Positions 1-7,105 of a DNA stretch of 64,000 bases are shown here, one piece after another. Both the position numbers and the translations under genes were made by a program. The notes beneath the pieces were generated by a model. That model was not told the origin of the DNA and did not search any database. It saw only the letters and a list, made by a program, of their open reading frames with translations. Within the stretch, counting starts at the first letter, position 1. Each line of letters starts with the position of its first letter. Origin of the DNA: Limosilactobacillus vaginalis DSM 5837 = ATCC 49540 (GTDB taxonomy: Bacteria > Bacillota > Bacilli > Lactobacillales > Lactobacillaceae); the NCBI RefSeq assembly GCF_000159435.1, contig NZ_GG693415.1, positions 1 through 64,000 on the forward strand, in the 5' to 3' direction.

Positions 1-6
1 GATTAT

Positions 7-79
7 TCCGGCATAGCTCAGTTGGTAGAGCACCTGACTGTTAATCAGGTTGTCGTCAGTTCGAGTCTGACTGCCGGAG
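7..79 (+). tRNA. tRNA-Asn (GTT), copy 1
   Basis: A 73-nt cloverleaf reads directly: acceptor TCCGGCA pairs with TGCCGGA, the discriminator is G, and the anticodon loop TGTTAAT gives anticodon GTT. CCA is not encoded. An identical copy lies at 6694-6766. The promoter is outside the window. Confidence 0.97.
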
Positions 80-87
80 TTGATAAT

Positions 88-118
88 AAGGCACTGATTG
101 TAATCAGTGCCTTTTTTT
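88..118 (+). terminator. Rho-independent terminator after tRNA-Asn
   Basis: A 10-bp perfect stem GGCACTGATT/AATCAGTGCC with a 3-nt loop is followed by seven T residues. Confidence 0.9.
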
Positions 119-245
119 GTACTAAAAGAAGAAAATTTAGATAGTTTATTTTAAAGTACTTTTCTGAATTTTATTATGGAAAACTATTTTTATTGTAAAA
201 GTATTGTTAATTTATTATTAATTAAAATTAAATTAAAGAAAAATG

Positions 246-273
246 TTGACTTTCTAATTTTAGGGTGTTAATC
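246..273 (+). promoter_or_regulatory. Possible sigma-70 promoter of the T-box transcript
   Basis: TTGACT (246-251) lies 16 nt upstream of TTAATC (268-273). The -35 is good and the -10 weak. It is placed about 30-40 nt before the first T-box helix, as expected for the leader transcript. Confidence 0.3.
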
Positions 274-304
274 TTTTGGTAATCAATTTAACAAAAAGAT
301 GTTG

Positions 305-561
305 ATCAAGAAAGATTAGTAATACTTACTTAAGAGAGCCAATGTTTGGTGTGAATTGGTGGACAGTATTATAAAAATCTATCGCTTGTGAGTCGTATAT
401 CGAAACTTAAGTAGAATGTACTGGTAGGCGCCCATTATCGTGCCAGCTAATTGTTGCTTTGTAACTGTTGGTGAAGGTAGTGATTTCACTACGAAAAAAG
501 GTGGTACCACGTGAAAACGTCCTTTTCAATCTCAGCTTTGGGGTTGGTAAGGCTTTTTTTA
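305..561 (+). promoter_or_regulatory. T-box riboswitch (tRNA-sensing leader) with antiterminator and terminator
   Basis: The canonical T-box sequence AAGGTGGTACCACG lies at 498-511. The antiterminator is complete: AAGG (498-501) pairs with CCTT (521-524), ACG (509-511) with CGT (518-520), leaving the 7-nt bulge TGGTACC. The competing terminator reuses CCTT: 521-533 pairs with 540-552 and is followed by T residues at 554-560. Stem I closes with ACTTAAG (328-334) and CTTAAGT (406-412), with an AGAGAG motif beside it. The bulge base T505 predicts a tRNA with discriminator A. I could not assign the specifier codon with confidence, so the sensed amino acid is open. It precedes the transporter/fructosamine operon. 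Confidence 0.93.
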
Positions 562-587
562 TTTAAAATTTAAAGGTGGTGGTGTAA

Positions 588-680
588 ATGTCAGATAGTG
601 ACATTATTAATATTAAAGAAAGTATACTAAGAAACTCTATTAATCATAGAAAGGTGTGTCCTTTTTTGATTAATATTTAA
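588..680 (+). CDS. Candidate 30-residue leader ORF between T-box and transporter
   Basis: An ATG at 588 lies 6-8 nt downstream of a GGTGGTGG Shine-Dalgarno-like run and opens a 30-codon frame ending at TAA 678-680. The peptide is hydrophilic, rich in Ile, Ser and Asn, with no recognisable domain. The last third overlaps a stem-loop at 643-672. It could be a regulatory leader peptide that couples translation to that hairpin, the worn end of a lost gene, or a chance ORF. No similarity can be claimed. Confidence 0.3.
   Translation: MSDSDIINIKESILRNSINHRKVCPFLINI
643..672 (+). terminator. Stem-loop with T-rich 3' arm inside the short ORF
   Basis: AGAAAGG (648-654) pairs with CCTTTTTT (660-667) and flanking AATCA pairs with TGATT. 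The six T residues lie in the 3' arm, as in a weak terminator or attenuator. It stands between the T-box and the first transporter gene. Confidence 0.3.
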
Positions 681-697
681 TTCGTTGTTTAATTTAT

Positions 698-713
698 GAC
701 GTTATATAACGTC
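698..713 (+). promoter_or_regulatory. Perfect palindrome, candidate GntR operator
   Basis: GACGTTATATAACGTC is a perfect 16-bp palindrome 30 bp before the first operon gene. GntR/HutC-type regulators bind short palindromes with GT...AC ends, and one is encoded in this operon at 2980-3711. Assigning that protein to this site is inference. Confidence 0.45.
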
Positions 714-742
714 TTATTTAATAAAAATTGGAGGACTTACCT

Positions 743-1549
743 ATGAAAAAGCTTAAAGCACACCGTCTATTTTATGTATTAACTCTTTTAGGAACACTTT
801 TGCTTCTTTTAACTGGATGTGGAAAGTCAAATAAATCATCACTTCAACAAATTAAAGAGCGGGGTACTCTTAGAGTGGGAATGGTCTCTGCTAATCCACC
901 ATACGAATCACAGGTTCAAAAAAATGGCAAAACGCAAATGCAGGGTGCTGATGTTCTACTAGTAAAGAAAATTGCCAAGAACTTAGGTGTTAAATATGAA
1001 TTAAAGACAATGGATTTAGATGGACTTTTGCCTGCTTTACAAGCTAAGAAAGTTGATATGTTAGTTACATCAATGGCTCCAACGCCAGAAAGACAAAAAG
1101 CGGCTAAGTTTACTGACACGTATTACAAGAGTACCAATGTCTTGGTTGTTCCAAAAGCTAAACTAGCTCAATACAAAAATGTCAATAATTTCAAGCATGC
1201 TACCATTGCTGTAGTTAACAATTCATCTCAACAACCAATGATTCATAAGGTATTCCCTAAAGCTACCACTAAGGATCTATCAAAGGTTACCGATTTAGCT
1301 TTAGCAGTAAATAATGGAAAAGCTGATGCCTTCTGTATTGACAAACCGACTGCAACTATCCTGCTGAAGAAGAATCCAGAATTAACTATGACTTCATGGC
1401 GACACAACGATGGATCAAAAGGTGCTGCTATTGCTCTTCCTAAGGGGACTTCGGATGACCTTGTAAATCGCTTGAATGAAGTAATTCACCAAAACAAGGC
1501 ACAATATAGCAAGTGGGTTGATCAATATGCACAGAAAGGAACCAACTAA
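743..1549 (+). CDS. Polar amino-acid-type ABC transporter, substrate-binding lipoprotein
   Basis: This is a 268-residue extracellular solute-binding protein of the SBP_bac_3 family. The N-terminus is a basic stretch followed by a hydrophobic run and the lipobox LTGC, so Cys26 should be lipid-modified after cleavage. The mature part opens with the family-typical phrase KERGTLRVGM and includes the LPALQAKKVDMLVTSMAPTPER region characteristic of amino-acid binders. The start at 743 is chosen because GGAGG (730-734) is 8 nt upstream; an earlier in-frame TTG at 728 would lie inside that Shine-Dalgarno. It is the first gene of an operon with permease, ATPase, GntR, PfkB kinase and SIS deglycase genes. 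The family suggests an amino acid; the context suggests an amino acid carrying a sugar (fructosamine). Ligand unproven. Confidence 0.88.
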   Translation: MKKLKAHRLFYVLTLLGTLLLLLTGCGKSNKSSLQQIKERGTLRVGMVSANPPYESQVQKNGKTQMQGADVLLVKKIAKNLGVKYELKTMDLDGLLPALQAKKVDMLVTSMAPTPERQKAAKFTDTYYKSTNVLVVPKAKLAQYKNVNNFKHATIAVVNNSSQQPMIHKVFPKATTKDLSKVTDLALAVNNGKADAFCIDKPTATILLKKNPELTMTSWRHNDGSKGAAIALPKGTSDDLVNRLNEVIHQNKAQYSKWVDQYAQKGTN

Positions 1550-1572
1550 CAAGGATTAGAAGGAGTGATTTT

Positions 1573-2232
1573 ATGTTTTCAAATTACTCATTTATTACAG
1601 AATATTGGCCATTATTTATGCATGGCCTTGTAACGACAATTGAACTTGCGGTTATCTCAATTGTCTTGGGTCTACTATTAGGTATTGCCTTAGCTGTGAT
1701 GAAAATGTCAAAGGCAAACTTACTAAGCTTAATCGCAAAAACGTACATTGGCTTCATTCGTAATACTCCTTTATTGGTTCAAATATATATCGTTTATATT
1801 GGTCTTCCACAATTACTGGGATTCTCCGTAAATGACTTTGTAACAGGTATAGTGGCGCTAACCTTGTATTCTGGTGCTTATATTGCGGAAATTATTCGAT
1901 CTGGTATCCAATCTTTACCGGTAGGGCAAACAGAGGCAGCAGAAAGCCTTGGTATTCCATCATATCGTATTTTATTGAATATCATCTTACCACAAGCATT
2001 CAAAAATATTCTTCCAGCACTAGGAAATCAACTTATCGGTAACGTTAAAGATTCATCATTGGTATCAGTATTAGGTATCACCGATATTATGTTTGCTGCT
2101 CAAACAGTTCGTGGTTCAACAGCCTTAGGATTGGAACCCATGATTATTGCTTCTGCTCTTTACCTGGTAATTTGTCTGATTCTGAATCAGATTCTTGCTT
2201 TGTTTGAAAGGAGGATGCGTCACGATGCTTGA
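1573..2232 (+). CDS. Polar amino-acid-type ABC transporter, permease
   Basis: This 219-residue HisM/GlnP-type inner-membrane permease has about five membrane segments. The EAA-loop motif [20 protein letters not shown], which docks the ATPase, is clearly visible near residue 120, as is the N-terminal [17 protein letters not shown] segment of this family. A Shine-Dalgarno AAGGAG precedes the ATG. The gene lies 23 bp after the binding-protein gene and overlaps the ATPase gene by 8 bp, so translational coupling is likely. Only one permease is present, so it presumably works as a homodimer. Confidence 0.9.
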   Translation: MFSNYSFITEYWPLFMHGLVTTIELAVISIVLGLLLGIALAVMKMSKANLLSLIAKTYIGFIRNTPLLVQIYIVYIGLPQLLGFSVNDFVTGIVALTLYSGAYIAEIIRSGIQSLPVGQTEAAESLGIPSYRILLNIILPQAFKNILPALGNQLIGNVKDSSLVSVLGITDIMFAAQTVRGSTALGLEPMIIASALYLVICLILNQILALFERRMRHDA

Positions 2233-2959
2233 ATTACGTCACGTCACAAAAAAGTTTGGAAATAACACTGTCTTACATGACATTAATCTTAAAGTCCATA
2301 ATGGAGAGGTTGTAGTGATCATTGGTCCTTCTGGATCAGGAAAAAGTACGTTGATTAGACATATGAATCTCTTGGAACAGCCAACTAGCGGTAAAGTACT
2401 TTTCCAGGATAAAATTATTTCAGGGAGTATTTCTAAAAAAGCTCAACAAAGGGTCCACGAAAATATTGGAATGGTCTTTCAACATTTTGACTTATTTCCT
2501 CATTTTACTGTTAGACAAAATATTTCGTATGCTCCAAGAGTGGTAAAGCATTTATCAAAATCTCAGACTGATCGACAATCGACGGAATTACTAAAGGAAA
2601 TGGATCTGGAAAATAAGGCTGATGCCTATCCTGATCAACTTAGTGGTGGACAACAGCAAAGAATTGCAATTATTCGATCTTTAGCAATGAACCCTAAAGT
2701 AATGCTTTTTGATGAACCAACATCTGCTTTAGATCCTGAAATGGTAGAAGAAGTTCTGAAATCAATGAAAAAGCTAGCTAAGAGTGGCATGACCATGGTT
2801 GTTGTTACACACGAAATGGGATTTGCACAGGAAGTTGGTAGTCGCGTAGTTTTTGTAGATAGAGGTCACATTTTGGAACAAGGCACACCAGATGAGATTT
2901 TTCATCATGCAAAGCACGAACGAACAAAGAACTTTATTTCTAAAATTCTATATACCTAG
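2225..2959 (+). CDS. Polar amino-acid-type ABC transporter, ATP-binding protein
   Basis: A 244-residue ABC ATPase of the GlnQ/HisP class. Walker [10 protein letters not shown] is at residues 34-42, the Q-loop is in [12 protein letters not shown], the signature is LSGGQQQR near residue 140, Walker B is VMLFDEP, and the H-loop is in VVVTHEMGF. The start at ATG 2225 sits just after AAGGAGG (2208-2214); an upstream in-frame TTG lies inside the permease gene and has no ribosome site. It energises import by the preceding permease and binding protein. Confidence 0.93.
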   Translation: MLELRHVTKKFGNNTVLHDINLKVHNGEVVVIIGPSGSGKSTLIRHMNLLEQPTSGKVLFQDKIISGSISKKAQQRVHENIGMVFQHFDLFPHFTVRQNISYAPRVVKHLSKSQTDRQSTELLKEMDLENKADAYPDQLSGGQQQRIAIIRSLAMNPKVMLFDEPTSALDPEMVEEVLKSMKKLAKSGMTMVVVTHEMGFAQEVGSRVVFVDRGHILEQGTPDEIFHHAKHERTKNFISKILYT

Positions 2960-2979
2960 AATAGAGAGTGTATCTAATT

Positions 2980-3711
2980 ATGTTAGAAAAAAATATTAAG
3001 ACACCATTATATGAGCAAATTGAGATTGAATTAAAACGCTTAATCAATGATGGTAAATATAAACAAGGTACTTTAATTGCTTCTGAATCAGAACTTTGCA
3101 GAGAGTTTGGAGCTAGTCGAATCACTATTAGACGGGCTGTTAGTGATTTGGTTGATCAAGGTTATCTGGTTAAAAAACAGGGAAAAGGAACTTTTGTTCA
3201 AGCAAACATAGTTGAACGTAATTTATTACATCTAGGAAGCTATTCAAATTTTATGAAAAACAGTGGTAAGCATCCTTCTGTACAAATAGTTAAGCTACAA
3301 GAAATAGCAAGTACAGATAAAATAGCAGAATTACTAAATATTTTCCCTGGAGAACCAGTTATAAATTTGAAGCGACTAGTTAAGTTTAATAAGGCAGTAA
3401 GTGGCTTAGAAAGTGCTTACTACTCTTCAAATAAATTTCCAAAATTAAGAGAAAAAATCACCCCAGATATTTCAATGACTAGCCTATTGTCTACTCAATA
3501 TGGATATAAGGAACTGGGTAGTAACCAATTATTGAGCTATGTGCCAGCTACTAGTGAGTTAGCTCAATATATGAATAAGGTTCCAGGAGATCCTCTATTC
3601 AAATTACGTCGTCAAGTAATGGATAAAGAAGTTATTTATGTGACTTTCAACTATTACGACGCATCTACTACCAACTTTGCCATTACATCTGGAAATCAAA
3701 GAAAGGAATGA
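2980..3711 (+). CDS. GntR/HutC-family transcriptional regulator (FrlR-like)
   Basis: A 243-residue regulator with an N-terminal winged helix (residues 1-70; ESELCREFGASRITIRRAV is the recognition region) followed by a UTRA effector domain. UTRA domains bind small sugars, sugar phosphates or amino acids. It lies between the transporter and the kinase/deglycase genes, the place FrlR occupies in known fructoselysine operons, so a phosphorylated fructosamine is a reasonable inducer by analogy. The ATG at 2980 is preferred to GTG 2968, because GAGAG at 2964-2968 can serve as its Shine-Dalgarno. The palindrome at 698-713 is a candidate operator. The gene is A+T-rich compared with genes beyond 7 kb. 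Confidence 0.85.
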   Translation: MLEKNIKTPLYEQIEIELKRLINDGKYKQGTLIASESELCREFGASRITIRRAVSDLVDQGYLVKKQGKGTFVQANIVERNLLHLGSYSNFMKNSGKHPSVQIVKLQEIASTDKIAELLNIFPGEPVINLKRLVKFNKAVSGLESAYYSSNKFPKLREKITPDISMTSLLSTQYGYKELGSNQLLSYVPATSELAQYMNKVPGDPLFKLRRQVMDKEVIYVTFNYYDASTTNFAITSGNQRKE

Positions 3712-3715
3712 TTCT

Positions 3716-4576
3716 ATGAAGGTCTTAGCCATTGGCGATAATGTAATGGACATTTATCTCGATAGCAAGAGAATATTTCCTGGTGGCAATGCGGTTAATT
3801 TCAGTGTTATGGCTACTCGAATACCAAAAATTACTAGTGGGTATCTTGGTAATTTTGGCAATGATAATTTGGCTGAATTAATGAAAAGTACATTAAAAAC
3901 ATTTAATGTTAACATTGATCATTGTAGAAATTTGAAAGGTGAATCCGGATATTCGTTGGTTAAAGTTGTTAATGGCGATAGAAAATTTCTAGCTAGTAAT
4001 AGAGGCGGCGTTCTGAATCAAGGAATTAAGATTTCAGATGACAAGGACTATATTAATGCAATGGATTTAATTCATTTAAGTGTTAATGGTAAAGGAAAAG
4101 AAATAATTAATTATATTAATAAACCTAAAATTGTCTATGACTATTCCGATTTCTCTAATGAGGATGAAATAACTTTAACTATTAATAATGTAGATCTTGC
4201 TTGTTTCTCAGTGGGGAATATAAGTAAAGATAAGGTAGTTGAACGAGCAAGACAGCTTCAAAGCATGGGAAATTATCATACTATTCTACTATTTACTATG
4301 GGAAAACAAGGGGCAATGGTTTTTACAGGAAACCGTTGCTATTACCAGTCGGCTCAACTGACTAATCATATCAAAGATACCATGGGTGCTGGAGATTCTT
4401 TTATTACTTACTTTAGTACAGGTTTGCTAAGAGAAAATTGGGATATAAGCTCTATTCCTAATATTTTGAAATCAGCTAGTTTATTTAGTGCTAAGCAATT
4501 ACAAATAGATGGATCACTAGGAGTAAGTTTTAAGATCCCTGATTTGCGACTAAAAGAATTATGTAAGGAGAGGTAA
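3716..4576 (+). CDS. frlD: PfkB-family sugar kinase, probable fructosamine (fructoselysine-type) 6-kinase
   Basis: A 286-residue ribokinase-fold kinase. Visible PfkB elements are the N-terminal IGDNVMD, the glycine-rich substrate motif FPGGNAVNFSV near residue 22, and the C-terminal signature DTMGAGDSFITYF near residue 222 with the catalytic Asp of GAGD. Length fits the fructoselysine kinase subgroup, which is short for PfkB proteins. The ATG at 3716 overlaps nothing and follows AAAGGA; an earlier in-frame codon at 3677 lies inside the regulator gene. Its immediate neighbour is an FrlB-like SIS protein with a 2-bp gap, the pair known from Escherichia coli and Bacillus. It should phosphorylate the sugar carbon 6 of an imported Amadori compound. 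Substrate identity is inferred. Confidence 0.75.
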   Translation: MKVLAIGDNVMDIYLDSKRIFPGGNAVNFSVMATRIPKITSGYLGNFGNDNLAELMKSTLKTFNVNIDHCRNLKGESGYSLVKVVNGDRKFLASNRGGVLNQGIKISDDKDYINAMDLIHLSVNGKGKEIINYINKPKIVYDYSDFSNEDEITLTINNVDLACFSVGNISKDKVVERARQLQSMGNYHTILLFTMGKQGAMVFTGNRCYYQSAQLTNHIKDTMGAGDSFITYFSTGLLRENWDISSIPNILKSASLFSAKQLQIDGSLGVSFKIPDLRLKELCKER

Positions 4577-4578
4577 TT

Positions 4579-5568
4579 ATGGAAAAAGAAACAACTCGTC
4601 AAGAAGTACAAGAATTAGTAAAAAAAATTGTTGATACTAAAGATGTTAAGTCTTTAGTGTTTATGGGATGTGGAGCATCTTATTCAGAATTATTTGGCGC
4701 ATATTATTATGCATTACAAAACTCAAAGGAACTTGGTAGTCATTTGCTTGAAGCAAACGAATTTAATTATGATGTTCCTAATTATTTTGGAGAAAATACA
4801 GTAGCTGTCATAGCTTCCCTAGGTGGTACAACTAAGGAAACATTAAAAGCAGTACATAATGCTAAGGAAAAAGGCGCAACAGTTCTAGCATTAACTTTTG
4901 CTCCTGATTCACCACTAACTAAAGAGACTGACTATGTTTTACAGCATAAGTTTTTTGAAAGTTATGCCACAAAGTCTTCTAAACAGAAGGTAGCTCTAAC
5001 CTTTGCGGTTGAATTATTGCATGCATTAGGTGAAAGCAATAATTATAATGAAATGGTACAAGGATTATCAGTGGTTGATGAAGTTGCCAATGATGCAGCT
5101 GCTAGTGTGGATAATGATGCACAAAAATTTGCAGAAAGATATAAGGACGAAGATAAGGTATTTACATTATCATCAGGTTCTAATAGAGGAGTAGGGTATT
5201 CAACTGCTAACTTTATCTTTATGGAAATGCAATGGATTACAGGAGTTAATCTTGATAGTGCAGAACTATTTCATGGGCCTTTTGAATTAGCAGTAAAAGA
5301 AGCACCATTCCTACTATTTATGTCAGATGGAAGAACACGTCATCTAGACTCTCGAGCACTAGAATTCTTGCAACGTTTTGGCACTAAGTATACGGTTATT
5401 GATGCTAAAGACTATTGGCTCAATAGTAAAATGGACGCTTCAGTTGTTGATTACTTTGATCCACTGGTGCTTACCTCAGTAATGAGAAAGTTTGCAGAGT
5501 ATCTGGGAAAAGCTCGAAAACATCCATTATCAAAGCGTCGCTATATGTGGAAACTAGAAAATTACTAA
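4579..5568 (+). CDS. frlB: SIS-domain fructosamine-6-phosphate deglycase (FrlB-like)
   Basis: A 329-residue protein with two sugar-isomerase (SIS) domains. The first has MGCGASYSELFGAYYYAL and SLGGTTKETLKAV (phosphosugar loop); the second carries the conserved SAELFHGPFELAV, where Glu and His are the catalytic pair in GlmS/FrlB relatives. The C-terminus ends in the RRYMWKLENY-type tail seen in FrlB. There is no glutaminase domain, so it is not GlmS. FrlB splits fructosamine 6-phosphate into glucose 6-phosphate and the free amino acid. AAGGAGAGG precedes the ATG. Related GfrE/GfrF-type deglycases acting on glucosamine-type adducts cannot be excluded from sequence alone. Confidence 0.78.
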   Translation: MEKETTRQEVQELVKKIVDTKDVKSLVFMGCGASYSELFGAYYYALQNSKELGSHLLEANEFNYDVPNYFGENTVAVIASLGGTTKETLKAVHNAKEKGATVLALTFAPDSPLTKETDYVLQHKFFESYATKSSKQKVALTFAVELLHALGESNNYNEMVQGLSVVDEVANDAAASVDNDAQKFAERYKDEDKVFTLSSGSNRGVGYSTANFIFMEMQWITGVNLDSAELFHGPFELAVKEAPFLLFMSDGRTRHLDSRALEFLQRFGTKYTVIDAKDYWLNSKMDASVVDYFDPLVLTSVMRKFAEYLGKARKHPLSKRRYMWKLENY

Positions 5569-5571
5569 AGT

Positions 5572-5625
5572 AAAGAGGTACCACATAATAGTTAGATTAT
5601 TTTCTAACTATTATGTGGTACTTTG
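5572..5625 (+). terminator. Long hairpin at end of the fructosamine operon
   Basis: GTACCACATAATAGTTAG (5578-5595) pairs perfectly with 5604-5621 across an 8-nt loop, and the stem extends through AAAG/CTTT. The T-run is short, so termination strength is uncertain; an RNA-stabilising 3' end is also possible. Confidence 0.6.
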
Positions 5626-5752
5626 CTAAGTTACAAAAGAGGAGATGAATTAATCTACTTAGTCAAAAAGAGGAATGGGAAAAATTGAATAAATATTTTT
5701 TCTAAGTAGCTGGATTTTGAGTAGGAGAATATAGTTTAATTTAAATTAAGTG

Positions 5753-5781
5753 TTTTCACTAACTAATTAGCATGATACAAT
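5753..5781 (+). promoter_or_regulatory. Promoter of tRNA-Thr
   Basis: TTTTCA (5753-5758), 17-nt spacer, TACAAT (5776-5781), with the tRNA starting 20 nt later. The 5569-5752 stretch upstream contains only the operon hairpin and an 8-bp inverted repeat (CTACTTAG at 5655, CTAAGTAG at 5702). Confidence 0.55.
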
Positions 5782-5801
5782 AGTACTCGTTGATTGGTTT
5801 T

Positions 5802-5874
5802 GCTAACTTAGCTCAGCTGGTAGAGCATCTCCCTCGTAAAGAGAAGGTCGGAGGTTCGACTCCTCTAGTTAGCA
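5802..5874 (+). tRNA. tRNA-Thr (CGT)
   Basis: A 73-nt cloverleaf: acceptor GCTAACT/AGTTAGC, discriminator A, anticodon CGT at 5835-5837, T-arm GGAGG TTCGACT CCTCT. The innermost anticodon-stem pair is C5832 against A5840, a mismatch; the other four pairs are intact. Confidence 0.94.
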
Positions 5875-5889
5875 TTTGAATCATTATAA

Positions 5890-5934
5890 AAGCTTTCAAC
5901 AGCGAGTCTTATAAACGTTGTTGAAAGCTTTTTT
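5890..5934 (+). terminator. Terminator after tRNA-Thr
   Basis: AGCTTTCAACA (5891-5901) pairs with TGTTGAAAGCT (5919-5929), followed by a run of T residues. Confidence 0.88.
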
Positions 5935-5972
5935 GATCTTAATTAAGAGCTGGCGGAGACTAAAGTAATAAC

Positions 5973-6014
5973 TAAAAAATCCGAAGTGCTATGAACTAGC
6001 ATCTCGGATCTTTT
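5973..6014 (-). terminator. Terminator of the flavodoxin gene
   Basis: ATCCGAAGTGCTA (5979-5991) and TAGCATCTCGGAT (5997-6009) form a near-perfect stem; on the minus strand it is followed by a T6 tract. It may also act on the plus strand. Confidence 0.85.
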
Positions 6015-6022
6015 AATGATGG

Positions 6023-6514
6023 TTAACGAGCTAAGGATAGTGAATTCAACCAGCTATCAATTGCTGATTGTGAATTAAGGACGTTACCTTTATTCAATTC
6101 AACATTATAGTTATTTTCCTTAATGGTTCGTTCAATATTAGATTGTGCTCGATCGTAACCGGTACTGCTTGATGTTCCAAAGGTTGCCAAATGCTTGCCG
6201 TTAAGATTAAGGGTGTCAATGGTAGTAGCAATTAAGCGTGGCGGAATTCCCCACCAGATTGGGTGACCAATTACCACATTGTCATAATTATCAAGTGATG
6301 GCAGGTCATCTTTGATTGGAACCCGACCATCATGTTCTTGCTTTTGCTCAACGGTCGCACGGGTTGATTCATCATGCCAATTAAGGTCATCATCATTATA
6401 TGGAGTTACTGGATGAATTTCGGCAATATCAGCATTAAGCTTTTCTGCTACTTTTTCTGCCACTTTCTTTGTCGTTCCCGTAGCGGAGAAATAAAGGACC
6501 AGTGTATTAGTCAT
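6023..6514 (-). CDS. Flavodoxin-family protein
   Basis: A 163-residue flavodoxin-fold protein. The FMN phosphate loop YFSATGTTKKVAEKVAE is at residues 8-24 and the flavin ring loops are GHPIWWGIPP near residue 85 and TFGTSSSTGYD near residue 111. Members of this lactobacillar family are NADH-linked or quinone-type flavoproteins and electron carriers; the partner here is unknown. GAGGAGG lies 9 nt upstream of the ATG. It is monocistronic between two tRNA genes, inside the segment bracketed by the duplicated tRNA-Asn. Confidence 0.85.
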   Translation of the reverse strand: MTNTLVLYFSATGTTKKVAEKVAEKLNADIAEIHPVTPYNDDDLNWHDESTRATVEQKQEHDGRVPIKDDLPSLDNYDNVVIGHPIWWGIPPRLIATTIDTLNLNGKHLATFGTSSSTGYDRAQSNIERTIKENNYNVELNKGNVLNSQSAIDSWLNSLSLAR

Positions 6515-6630
6515 ATTAAAAGCCTCCTCAAAATTCTCTTACTTTTCATAAGTATTATAGTTGATAGATCGCTCAGCAGCAAATAATTCATCATTATGAG
6601 AAAAGTTAATTAGTAAATTGAAATCTCTGC

Positions 6631-6659
6631 TTGCTACTTACGGTATTTTCCTGTATAAT
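6631..6659 (+). promoter_or_regulatory. Promoter of the second tRNA-Asn
   Basis: TTGCTA (6631-6636), 17-nt spacer, perfect TATAAT (6654-6659). Confidence 0.7.
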
Positions 6660-6688
6660 AAATTTCGTTGTTGAGATAACAATAACAT

Positions 6689-6772
6689 ATTATTCCGGCA
6701 TAGCTCAGTTGGTAGAGCACCTGACTGTTAATCAGGTTGTCGTCAGTTCGAGTCTGACTGCCGGAGTTGATA
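6689..6772 (+). repeat. 84-bp direct repeat containing tRNA-Asn (other copy 2-85)
   Basis: Bases 2-85 and 6689-6772 are identical, including 5 nt before and 6 nt after the tRNA. The two copies flank the T-box/fructosamine operon, tRNA-Thr and the flavodoxin gene. Confidence 0.9.
6694..6766 (+). tRNA. tRNA-Asn (GTT), copy 2
   Basis: Identical in all 73 positions to the copy at 7-79; anticodon GTT, discriminator G. Confidence 0.97.
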
Positions 6773-6776
6773 GCGA

Positions 6777-6809
6777 AACTGGAAAGATTATTTCTTTCCA
6801 GTTTTTTTT
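6777..6809 (+). terminator. Terminator after tRNA-Asn copy 2
   Basis: AACTGGAAAGA pairs with TCTTTCCAGTT over a short loop, followed by eight T residues. Confidence 0.9.
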
Positions 6810-6981
6810 ATGCAGTGAAAATGAGAACAACTTTATAAAGTTAGTCATTGAATAACAGCTAACTTAAAATTATTAACTAAATGGTAGTGAAACCGTTAAT
6901 AACCTGATTCTTAAATTTAAATAATTGTACTATAAATGGCTATTTATCGCGGTTTATTCTCATTAAAAATTTATTTTTGAA

Positions 6982-7010
6982 TTGACGCTTTCAAATTAGA
7001 CGCCTATAAT
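6982..7010 (+). promoter_or_regulatory. Promoter of dtpT
   Basis: TTGACG (6982-6987), 17-nt spacer, TATAAT (7005-7010). A stem TGTGAAAGTT/AACCTTCACA (about 7032-7067) lies in the leader. I see nothing else in 6810-6981. Confidence 0.8.
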
Positions 7011-7105
7011 AATTATATTCTGAATTTTTAATGTGAAAGTTTTTAAAAAATAATTAACCTTCACATCTTATTTTATCTCCTGAAGATATTATTTGGAGGA
7101 ATTGT

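Noticed and set aside
5572-5625. The long perfect hairpin after frlB as a miniature transposable element
   Set aside because: No target duplication or second copy is visible; it is adequately explained as an operon-end hairpin.
6631-6855. An open reading frame across tRNA-Asn copy 2 and its terminator
   Set aside because: It is fully explained by the tRNA, its promoter and its terminator; it has no ribosome site.
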